A stretch of DNA of 5,137 nucleotides from Candidatus Poseidoniia archaeon (lineage in GTDB: Archaea > Thermoplasmatota > Poseidoniia > MGIII > CG-Epi1), in the NCBI GenBank assembly GCA_029941645.1, contig JAPYSZ010000067.1, positions 1-5,137 of the forward strand, written 5' to 3'. Every line of letters begins with the position of its first letter. Position 1 is the stretch's first letter. Below are positions 1 to 5,137 of this stretch, piece by piece. Position numbers and translations under genes: made by a program. The notes under the pieces were generated by a model. It saw only the letters and a program-made list of their open reading frames with translations. It made no database searches and was not told where the DNA came from.

Positions 1-87
1 TGGCGCCGAGGGCGAGATTTGAACTCGCGAGGGATTGCTCCCACGGGCTTTCCAGGCCCGCGCTATACCAGGCTAAGCGACCTCGGC
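1..87 (-). tRNA. tRNA-Ser (anticodon GGA), CCA end encoded
   Basis: The minus strand folds as a complete class II tRNA. The 7-bp acceptor stem GCCGAGG/CCTCGGC pairs positions 81-87 with 5-11, followed by discriminator G (4) and an encoded CCA (1-3). The anticodon stem CGGGC/GCCCG closes a seven-base loop CTGGAAA, giving anticodon GGA, which reads UCC and UCU serine codons. The T arm is GCGAG-TTCAAAT-CTCGC. Between the anticodon and T arms is a long variable arm (GGGA-GCAA-TCCC), the hallmark of serine and leucine tRNAs; together with the G discriminator it fits serine. No intron is present. The gene is much richer in G+C than its surroundings. The window begins exactly at the last base of the CCA. 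Confidence 0.97.
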
Positions 88-136
88 TTATATTTGTCAT
101 TTTAACAGGGGGTTTTAGAATTAAGCAAGGCATACA

Positions 137-144
137 CTTATTAT
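137..144 (+). promoter_or_regulatory. candidate TATA box for the small gene at 183
   Basis: CTTATTAT is the best AT-rich, TATA-like element in the 95-base gap between the tRNA and the gene at 183. An archaeal start about 26 bases downstream would fall near 165-170. That leaves a leader of about 15 bases, just enough to include the GAGG ribosome binding site at 174-177. The match to the archaeal consensus is weak. The rest of the gap (88-136) must also hold the promoter of the divergent tRNA, for which I see only a poor candidate around 112-124. Confidence 0.3.
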
Positions 145-173
145 GACACCTTTCAGCTGAATAGACTGCTATA

Positions 174-177
174 GAGG
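174..177 (+). promoter_or_regulatory. ribosome binding site supporting a TTG start
   Basis: GAGG lies five bases before the TTG at 183-185. It is the only Shine-Dalgarno-like site near either candidate start. The in-frame ATG at 210 has only a run of GAA/AAG codons in front of it, so this site favours TTG. Confidence 0.5.
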
Positions 178-182
178 AAATT

Positions 183-512
183 TTGGACGAAGAACAAGAA
201 GAAAAGCCAATGACTGAAGAACAGCAAAGGATAATGAAAGAAAAAGCAAAAAATCTAATAATAAGAACTGCTTCTGTTATTGAAATGCTAAAGGAAACCT
301 ATTATCCAGGCCATTCAACAACAGCTAAACGCGTTATTGAGCGCCATTTGATTAGAGAATTTGGACTAAAACCTAGAAACGCCACATATCATGGTAGTCT
401 TGTAATCGAGTCATTAAATGCTCAAGGTATAATTGAACATGTACCTGAAGATACAGCCCGTAATGCATTGTTCAAAGTTAATTTAAGAGTATTACAAAAA
501 ATTAAAACTTAG
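183..512 (+). CDS. small protein of unknown function, possible winged-helix fold
   Basis: I do not recognise a family for this 109-residue soluble protein. The first 25 residues are highly charged (DEEQEEKP, then TEEQQR). The middle and C-terminal parts read like a winged helix: a helix at about 46-60 (TAKRVIERHLIREFG), a basic turn KPRNATYHG, a likely recognition helix at about 70-81 ending in LNAQGII, and a possible wing ending in FKVN at 97-100. It has no transmembrane segment, signal peptide or cysteine. The start is TTG at 183, chosen for the GAGG five bases upstream; the ATG at 210 would give 100 residues. It is the only plus-strand protein gene here and converges on coaBC, sharing bases of the stop codon. 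A DNA-binding role is inferred from predicted shape only. Confidence 0.72.
   Translation: MDEEQEEKPMTEEQQRIMKEKAKNLIIRTASVIEMLKETYYPGHSTTAKRVIERHLIREFGLKPRNATYHGSLVIESLNAQGIIEHVPEDTARNALFKVNLRVLQKIKT
496..507 (-). terminator. candidate U-rich terminator of the coaBC operon
   Basis: Just past the coaBC stop codon, the minus strand reads GTTTTAATTTTTTG, with T runs at 504-507 and 496-501. Archaeal transcription commonly stops at T-rich stretches without a hairpin. The site lies inside the last codons of the convergent gene at 183-512, because there is no intergenic space. Confidence 0.4.
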
Positions 513-1690
513 ATTTCTAAAGCTATCTTTTCTAAAATTCTTTTTGAGATTTCCATTTTAGATTCAGTTATCCAATCCGTATTTTCTTTGTCTATAATGG
601 CTACTTTACTATCTTTTGAGCCCATAGCATCCGAATAGTTAGCAATAACACAATCTGAATTCTTTAGTAAGGCTTTAGCTTTCTCAATTAATTTCGAATC
701 ACTAATTCGTGATCCTAATTTGAAGGCATACAGCAATCCTTTATGTTTTTTCCTGATACTGCTGATTATCTTTGGTGCTTTCTTCATTTTTATAGTAATT
801 GGTTCCGAAGAATCTAATTTTCCTTTTGTTTGAGCAGGTATAAAATCAGAGAGTGCTGCAGGCATAATTATGGCATCATATGGTTTCATACTTTTTACCA
901 TATTCTTCAATTTTGTTAGAGTTGAAAATCGGGTTGTCTTAATCCATTCACCTGGTTCGTGAATAGCATTGCCTAACCATAGTTCAACATCTGCACCCAT
1001 TGCAAAGGCAGTTTCAGACAAAGAAGTTGCCATAAATCCACTAGATTTATTTGTTATCACCCTTACATCATCAATAGGTTCACTACTTCCACCTCCAATA
1101 ATCAATATTTTTTTACCTGTTAATTTTCTGGGGCCTGCTATCTTACAAACTTCAGCTACTATTCTTTCTTTGGAAGGTAATTTTGCTTTACCTTCAATCA
1201 CTAGTGGATCAATTATTGTAGCGAACTTTCTAACTGCTTTAATATTTTTTTGGACAATCTTTGAATTGGTCATATTTTTATCCATCGCAGGTGCCACAAC
1301 AATAGGAGTTTTGGCACCTATACATGTCAAAGCAACTAACATAGGAGGATTATCTCCAATTCCATTTGCCATTTTGCCAAGACTAGTAGCACAGCAGGGA
1401 CTTATCATAAGTAAATCAGCTTCATATCCTGCAATAACATGTTCAACTTGGCCCGTAATTTCTTTGATTATGGGTTTTCCACAGGCAAATTCTAATGCTT
1501 TTTCACCGACTAGTTCTAGCGCAGCACGATTTGCAACAATTGTTACATTAGCCCCATATCGCAGAAGTTCTCTAGTAATGCCAATCGTTTCTACACATGA
1601 GACTGAACCTGTAATTCCTAACCAGATATTTTTATCTTTAAGATAATCTCCTTTAGATGTTACATTGTTGGCAGGATGGTGAGGATTCAT
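509..1690 (-). CDS. coaBC: bifunctional phosphopantothenoylcysteine decarboxylase / phosphopantothenate-cysteine ligase
   Basis: This 393-residue fused enzyme carries out two successive steps of coenzyme A synthesis: CoaB joins 4'-phosphopantothenate to cysteine with a nucleotide triphosphate, and CoaC decarboxylates the product using FMN. The CoaC half (about 20-185) shows the flavoprotein start LGITGSVS (24-31), the catalytic histidine H84 in VEHV, the ISPCCATSLGKMANGIGDN segment (96-114) and PAMDKNM (134-140), where most relatives have PAMN. The bacterial cysteine flap is replaced by EGKAKLPS (166-173). The CoaB half (about 190-393) shows GGGSSEPIDDVRVITNKSSG (199-218), AALSDF (278-283) and a GKL lysine motif near 290. 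Length is normal for the fusion. The ATG overlaps the upstream stop as TAATG, with AAAGGA six bases before it. Gene identity is secure; activity of the decarboxylase site is inferred. Confidence 0.95.
   Translation of the reverse strand: MNPHHPANNVTSKGDYLKDKNIWLGITGSVSCVETIGITRELLRYGANVTIVANRAALELVGEKALEFACGKPIIKEITGQVEHVIAGYEADLLMISPCCATSLGKMANGIGDNPPMLVALTCIGAKTPIVVAPAMDKNMTNSKIVQKNIKAVRKFATIIDPLVIEGKAKLPSKERIVAEVCKIAGPRKLTGKKILIIGGGSSEPIDDVRVITNKSSGFMATSLSETAFAMGADVELWLGNAIHEPGEWIKTTRFSTLTKLKNMVKSMKPYDAIIMPAALSDFIPAQTKGKLDSSEPITIKMKKAPKIISSIRKKHKGLLYAFKLGSRISDSKLIEKAKALLKNSDCVIANYSDAMGSKDSKVAIIDKENTDWITESKMEISKRILEKIALEI
528..545 (+). terminator. candidate U-rich terminator of the small plus-strand gene
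   Basis: Downstream of the TAG at 510-512 the plus strand has T runs at 528-531 and 541-545, without a hairpin. If these end the 183-512 transcript, they lie inside the 3' end of coaBC. This is a weak call in AT-rich sequence. Confidence 0.25.
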
Positions 1691-2586
1691 TAATTTTCCT
1701 TTAATTGACTAATTGTTTTTCTATATTTATCTAAAACTAATTCAATTTGAGTTTCTATTTTCTGCCAACCTTTCTTGAGAGAACCGTAGCGTAGGTGGAA
1801 AGCACTGGTAGGAGGTCCACCATCTGCAGCTCTACATCGTTCAATTAACCCTAAAGAAATTAGACGATTTAGGTGTCTATATGCAGTTGGTCTTGTAGTT
1901 TCAATCCATGCAGCAATTTCTTCAGCTGTCCAGGCTCGATCCGGTCTTTGAAAAAAGCATTCATCTAAAATTTTGTATGGCATTGACTCATTGTATGGAT
2001 AATGGTGATTTGATAATAGCCCGATTCCTCTTCCAATTGCGCTTAAGTCTGTTTCATAGCTTTGATCGTTATCTTTTTTTATTTCCCTTAAGTCTATTTC
2101 AAAAGCTTCTTCCTTATCCAGAATCATCATTCCTTCAGGAACCATATCTTTAGCTTCTTTGAGAGTGTCATTTAGATTATTCACGATTTCTCTATATGTT
2201 TCCAAGCAAATTCTAGCTCTATTTTCGACACCAGCCCAGGCTTTTTCCAAATCATAATGCCATAATCTAACCTTTTTTGGGTCCTCAGCCTTTCCAGGAA
2301 AATCTTCTGTTAAAAATCCTATCTCACGTAACCATTGTAGATGTCTATAGATTCCTTGTAAAGGGACTCCCAATTCTTTTGCCATTTCGGAGGTAGTCCA
2401 TGATTTTCTAGAATCTGGCATTAAGCACTTTGTAAATAATAAAATTCCGGTTTTTGCTCTTTTTGTTTCTTTTGCTTTGGGCCCATCGGTTCCCAAAAAT
2501 CCAATAGCTTGTAGAAAATCTGCGACTAGATGTTCATTTGTCCCACCGTAAGACTCATTGAGATTTCTTATCCTTAATTTGAACAT
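1690..2586 (-). CDS. tandem winged-helix DNA-binding protein (internally duplicated)
   Basis: This 298-residue protein is probably a transcription regulator; the family is not recognised beyond the fold. It is built from two copies of one unit of about 115 residues. Copy 1 (about 20-138) has WTTSEMAKELGVPLQGIYRH followed by LQWLREIGFL (63-92). Copy 2 (about 180-297) has WTAEEIAAWIETTRPTAYRH followed by LNRLISLGLI (219-248). Both continue to a wing, a YDLEKAW / YGSLKKGW block (111-117, 267-274) and a long helix ending in ETYREIVNNL / LDKYRKTISQL. The YRHL recognition-helix pattern resembles ArsR/TrmB-type winged helices. No ligand domain, transmembrane segment or metal motif is seen. The chosen ATG overlaps the preceding TGA as TGATG; a GTG nine bases upstream (2595) would add three residues. 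The stop overlaps the coaBC ATG, so it is probably translated jointly with both neighbours. Confidence 0.85.
   Translation of the reverse strand: MFKLRIRNLNESYGGTNEHLVADFLQAIGFLGTDGPKAKETKRAKTGILLFTKCLMPDSRKSWTTSEMAKELGVPLQGIYRHLQWLREIGFLTEDFPGKAEDPKKVRLWHYDLEKAWAGVENRARICLETYREIVNNLNDTLKEAKDMVPEGMMILDKEEAFEIDLREIKKDNDQSYETDLSAIGRGIGLLSNHHYPYNESMPYKILDECFFQRPDRAWTAEEIAAWIETTRPTAYRHLNRLISLGLIERCRAADGGPPTSAFHLRYGSLKKGWQKIETQIELVLDKYRKTISQLKEN
1697..1702 (-). promoter_or_regulatory. ribosome binding site of coaBC
   Basis: AAAGGA on the minus strand lies six bases before the coaBC ATG, inside the last codons of the winged-helix gene. With the TAATG junction it supports both the chosen start and coupled translation. 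Confidence 0.5.
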
Positions 2587-4463
2587 CAGTCCCACTCTCT
2601 GGTATCTAGTTTTTCTAAAATCTGAGCTTTGAATTTCCTAGCTTTTTGGTTTCCGGGATTGATTGCCAATAATTTGTGTACATCCCCCATAGCATCTCCT
2701 AATTTCTTATCCTCAAAATGAGCTTCAGCCCTCTCCCATAATGCTATTTCATCTTCAGAATCTATTTCTAGGATTCTTGAAAGTGCCATAATCAATAATT
2801 CGTTTTTATCCTGTGCTCTGTAAACTTTCGTTAGCTTTCTCCATCCTCGTTTCAAATCAGGTCTAATTTTGACGGCTTTTGAATATCCTTTAGAATCTGC
2901 TCTTTCATAATCCCCTAATCCAAAGTAAATATCTCCTCTAACCATATATGGCCTATAATCGTCATTCATGCTTGCAATTGATTTTTCCACAGATTTCAAA
3001 GCATCTTTGACTTTACCCAGTTTTGATTGAGCTCTCCCTAATCCTAGATATGCAAGACCATGGTCACATTCTAATTCTAAAGCAATATGGTAATTGTCTT
3101 CAGCCTCATCCAATTTTTCAAGTCGTTCTTTGGTTTGAGAAAGTTTTAGCCATGCATCACCAAAAGTATAGCTAATTTCGGTTGCACTTTGGAAGCAATT
3201 TTCAGCTTCATTCCATTGTTTCAGTTTTCGATGTAAGTTACCTTTTTCAAACCATATGTTTTCATTTTGCTCTTCAATTTCTAAAGCCATAGAATAATAG
3301 GTTATCGATCTTTCATACTCTCTGTGCCCAGTTAGTGCTCTAGCTTTACTGAGCCACATGCGTGCATCTTGCATCAAAACCCCATCTTGCTGGGCCCGTC
3401 TCATCAATCGGTTAGATGCATCTAGTGATCTGCTGGGGTATCCAGTATCTAGAAGCTCTTGTGCCTCATTCAGCATTTTTTCTCTTGCTTCACGGTCAGT
3501 TCTTCTCAGAATAAATAGTAAACCAGATCCAGTCATTGGAAGCCCCCCTCCCAGAAAACCACCTGAAGCAAGATTCGGTTCAATTAACCATCCAATTCCG
3601 GCTAATCCCGAAATATAACAGCCTATGACAAAACCCGCTAGCTGATATCTTCTGTGATGAAGACCCGCTAATCCCATTCCTAAGAATAATAAAGGTAGTA
3701 ATAGGAGCCAGACTGATTCTTCGATCCATTCAAAAGCAGACATAAGTAGAACAATTGTAAGTATTAAAGAACCACCAAAAGCGATTGCCAAAGCATATGG
3801 AACCAGTGGTTTTTTTAGAAGTCCTAATCCATAAATTAACATCACTACCCCCAAACTTCCCGAATAGACTGCAATAGTTGTTACAGATCTTAGAGAGTCA
3901 ACTTTAACAAAATCACAGTTTTTTTCACTAAGTTCTAACAAACAGGGATTCTGACTGACCTCGTAAAGCATGAAAAATATTGTAGCCAAAACACTACCGC
4001 TTGATAATATAAGGCCTGAGAGTCGAATATCATTGTTTTTTACTAAATCTGAATTATATACGTTATACGATATCAGAATTCCAGCTGCACATGCCAATAA
4101 CAGAATAAATGAAAGGAAAGTTCCTAAATATTGTAAATTTTCCCAGTGCGTAAAATTCCATGTAATAAAATTGATTATACTTATGCTGAAAACAATTAGA
4201 GTCCCAGTTACCACCCTCCGGCTTTTTCCATCTAGATAAGTTATAGCCTTTTTTATGTTTCTTTTTACAAATGGTTCTTCTATTTCTTCTTCTTCTTCTT
4301 TACCAAGCTTTTTTTCATAATCAAGAGGTAACTCTGGTTTGCTATCAGCATCTTCAAATTCTATATTTCCTAGATTTTCAGTGTTATTTTCATCATCTTC
4401 AGTAATCTCTTCAACTTTTTCTTCCTCTATGGATTCTTCAGATGATTTTGTCTCTTCGGTCAT
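2586..4463 (-). CDS. membrane protein with eight TM helices and cytoplasmic TPR domain
   Basis: The 625-residue protein has three parts. Residues 1-65 are strongly acidic and low in complexity, ending in EEEEE (56-60). Residues 84-319 hold about eight hydrophobic helices (roughly 84-101, 112-132, 148-167, 192-214, 220-241, 251-268, 273-294, 303-319). Basic residues (VKRNIKK, LLKKP, HHRR, RRTDR) place both ends in the cytoplasm. C174 and C183 fall in a predicted outside loop and could form a disulfide. Residues 365-620 form about seven TPR repeats (for example GNLHRKLKQWNEAENCFQSA, 408-427; GLGDYERADSKGYSKAVKI, 515-533), a protein-binding scaffold. The exact family is not recognised. The ATG at 4463 is preferred over an in-frame TTG at 4499 because it follows a correctly spaced TATA box. 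The stop overlaps the next gene's start (TGATG). It may recruit partners at the membrane; the partner is unknown. Confidence 0.88.
   Translation of the reverse strand: MTEETKSSEESIEEEKVEEITEDDENNTENLGNIEFEDADSKPELPLDYEKKLGKEEEEEIEEPFVKRNIKKAITYLDGKSRRVVTGTLIVFSISIINFITWNFTHWENLQYLGTFLSFILLLACAAGILISYNVYNSDLVKNNDIRLSGLILSSGSVLATIFFMLYEVSQNPCLLELSEKNCDFVKVDSLRSVTTIAVYSGSLGVVMLIYGLGLLKKPLVPYALAIAFGGSLILTIVLLMSAFEWIEESVWLLLLPLLFLGMGLAGLHHRRYQLAGFVIGCYISGLAGIGWLIEPNLASGGFLGGGLPMTGSGLLFILRRTDREAREKMLNEAQELLDTGYPSRSLDASNRLMRRAQQDGVLMQDARMWLSKARALTGHREYERSITYYSMALEIEEQNENIWFEKGNLHRKLKQWNEAENCFQSATEISYTFGDAWLKLSQTKERLEKLDEAEDNYHIALELECDHGLAYLGLGRAQSKLGKVKDALKSVEKSIASMNDDYRPYMVRGDIYFGLGDYERADSKGYSKAVKIRPDLKRGWRKLTKVYRAQDKNELLIMALSRILEIDSEDEIALWERAEAHFEDKKLGDAMGDVHKLLAINPGNQKARKFKAQILEKLDTREWD
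4284..4300 (-). repeat. GAA trinucleotide repeat in the acidic tail
   Basis: Five exact GAA units on the coding strand (TTC on the plus strand, 4284-4298, plus two further T bases) encode Glu56-Glu60 of the TPR membrane protein. The repeat is in frame, so slippage would only change the number of glutamates and not switch the gene off. Confidence 0.6.
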
Positions 4464-4486
4464 GATATCTTGTAAAGATATAATGG

Positions 4487-4494
4487 TAATATAA
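4487..4494 (-). promoter_or_regulatory. TATA box of the TPR / winged-helix / coaBC operon
   Basis: TTATATTA on the minus strand is centred about 27 bases before the A of the ATG at 4463. That is the spacing expected if transcription starts at or next to the ATG, giving a leaderless mRNA. Consistently, there is no Shine-Dalgarno sequence in front of that ATG. The 62-base gap to the Nfu gene holds nothing else that I can name. A second AT-rich match around 4477-4484 is too close to the ATG for the usual archaeal spacing. Confidence 0.5.
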
Positions 4495-4525
4495 TGCAAG
4501 TATTAAAACTGATTGTTAGTTAAAT

Positions 4526-5137
4526 TTAATGGCTACAGCCGCAACTACTGCCCTGACTGTGGTCATCCTTTGAACTGCTACCACAACCACAGCCACTTCC
4601 GCAACTGCCGCCAGTGGATTGTTGAGGAAGGGGTTCCGTATAATATGGATTTACACCTTCGGAATGATTAGTCATATCAACAATTTCATTTATTTCATCA
4701 ACTTTTGCTACAATATACGATTCAACACCTGCTTTCAAAGTAACACTTGAAGCACTACATCCTTGACATCCACCACCCATAGTTACGTATGCTTTTCCAT
4801 CAGAAACATTGTGAAGAGTAATTACACCACCATGTGATGCAATGCTTGGATTTACATCATTCTTAATCAATTCGTTTACTTTGTCAAATAATTCACTATT
4901 ACCCGTATCCATTGCAACTTCAGTTACTGGAGCTTCTCCACTTTTCATTTGATCTCTAATTACAATACCAATTTCTTTACCGATAGCGGGCCAGCTTTCT
5001 ACATTGTCTCCAGTTAATGTGACAACCTGTCCTGCAATATTGACTTGAGCAATATATGGCAAGTCCAAAAGTTTCTTAGCTAAAGGAGAATTATCAGTGT
5101 TTGATTCACGGTTAAAAGATACTGAGGCTCTAGAAAG
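4526..5137 (-). CDS. Nfu-type iron-sulfur cluster scaffold/carrier with Cys-rich tail (5' end beyond window)
   Basis: Nfu proteins hold a labile [4Fe-4S] cluster between two subunits and pass it to target enzymes in the cytoplasm. The frame is open to the right edge, so the gene is partial; 203 residues are visible. Residues 1-70 look like an Nfu N-terminal domain (SPLAKKLLDLPYIAQV near 17-32, then WPAIGKEIGIVIRDQM, 49-64). Residues about 80-155 are the NifU C-terminal domain: a helix, NPSIASHGGVITL, then the cluster motif GGGCQGCSASS with C124 and C127. The last 28 residues are a Gly/Ser/Cys tail with five cysteines (179, 183, 185, 199, 201) and a terminal histidine, unusual for Nfu. The TTG at 5068 is not the true start, because the N-domain clearly continues upstream of it. 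Family assignment is firm; the tail's role is unknown. Confidence 0.9.
   Translation of the reverse strand, partial: LSRASVSFNRESNTDNSPLAKKLLDLPYIAQVNIAGQVVTLTGDNVESWPAIGKEIGIVIRDQMKSGEAPVTEVAMDTGNSELFDKVNELIKNDVNPSIASHGGVITLHNVSDGKAYVTMGGGCQGCSASSVTLKAGVESYIVAKVDEINEIVDMTNHSEGVNPYYTEPLPQQSTGGSCGSGCGCGSSSKDDHSQGSSCGCSH

Noticed and set aside
1..182. tRNA-Ser as an integration (att) site for a mobile element
   Set aside because: No integrase gene and no repeat of the tRNA 3' end is visible elsewhere in the window, and the neighbours look like core genes. The side beyond the tRNA 3' end is outside the window.
969..1646. Long open plus-strand frame (225 codons) opposite coaBC
   Set aside because: It lies wholly antisense to a confidently identified enzyme, has no promoter or ribosome binding site, and its hydrophobic composition is what the complement of coaBC codons gives.
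1908..2153. Plus-strand open frame of 81 codons opposite the winged-helix gene
   Set aside because: It is antisense to a gene with a clear internal repeat, rich in Leu/Phe as expected for the complement of Glu/Lys codons, and has no start signals.
3358..4239. Two short plus-strand frames (3358-3618, 3970-4239) opposite the TPR membrane gene
   Set aside because: Both are shadows of well-supported TM and TPR coding sequence, with no domain or translation signal.
4464..4525. Riboswitch or hairpin in the gap before the TPR gene
   Set aside because: Only 62 AT-rich bases are available, with no convincing stem, and the TATA placement leaves essentially no leader for a riboswitch.
4526..5068. Complete Nfu gene starting at the TTG at 5068
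   Set aside because: The frame stays open for 23 more codons to the window edge. Those codons, including SPLAKKLL, continue the Nfu N-terminal domain, so the true start is outside the window.

Overview
The window looks like ordinary chromosome from an AT-rich archaeon. Evidence for Archaea: the CoaBC is of the archaeal type (its decarboxylase half lacks the bacterial cysteine flap motif), one promoter has a TATA box exactly where a leaderless transcript would need it, and there are U-rich candidate terminators without hairpins. The style of the proteins (an acidic-tailed membrane TPR protein, tandem winged helices) would suit a marine Thermoplasmatota lineage such as Marine Group II/III, but that is only an impression. 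No mobile element, CRISPR array, phage gene or defence gene is visible.

Layout, left to right. Positions 1-87 (minus) hold a complete tRNA-Ser(GGA) with an encoded CCA end. A 95-base gap carries the promoter region of a small plus-strand gene (183-512), a 109-residue protein of unknown function with a possible winged-helix fold. This gene meets the next one tail to tail, and their stop codons share the four bases TTAG (509-512). From there to the right edge everything is on the minus strand. In transcription order: an Nfu-type iron-sulfur protein, cut by the right edge (4526-5137); an 8-TM membrane protein with a cytoplasmic TPR domain (2586-4463); a tandem winged-helix protein (1690-2586); and the bifunctional coenzyme A enzyme CoaBC (509-1690).

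The last three genes overlap by one base at each junction (TGATG, then TAATG). They very probably form one translationally coupled operon driven by a TATA box at 4487-4494. The Nfu gene lies 61 bases upstream of the TPR start and may be a separate unit. The operon joins a membrane protein with a protein-interaction domain, an internally duplicated DNA-binding protein and a CoA biosynthesis enzyme. This suggests, but does not show, a sensor/regulator pair tied to CoA metabolism. The other notable points are the cysteine-rich tail on the Nfu protein and several substitutions at conserved CoaBC positions.
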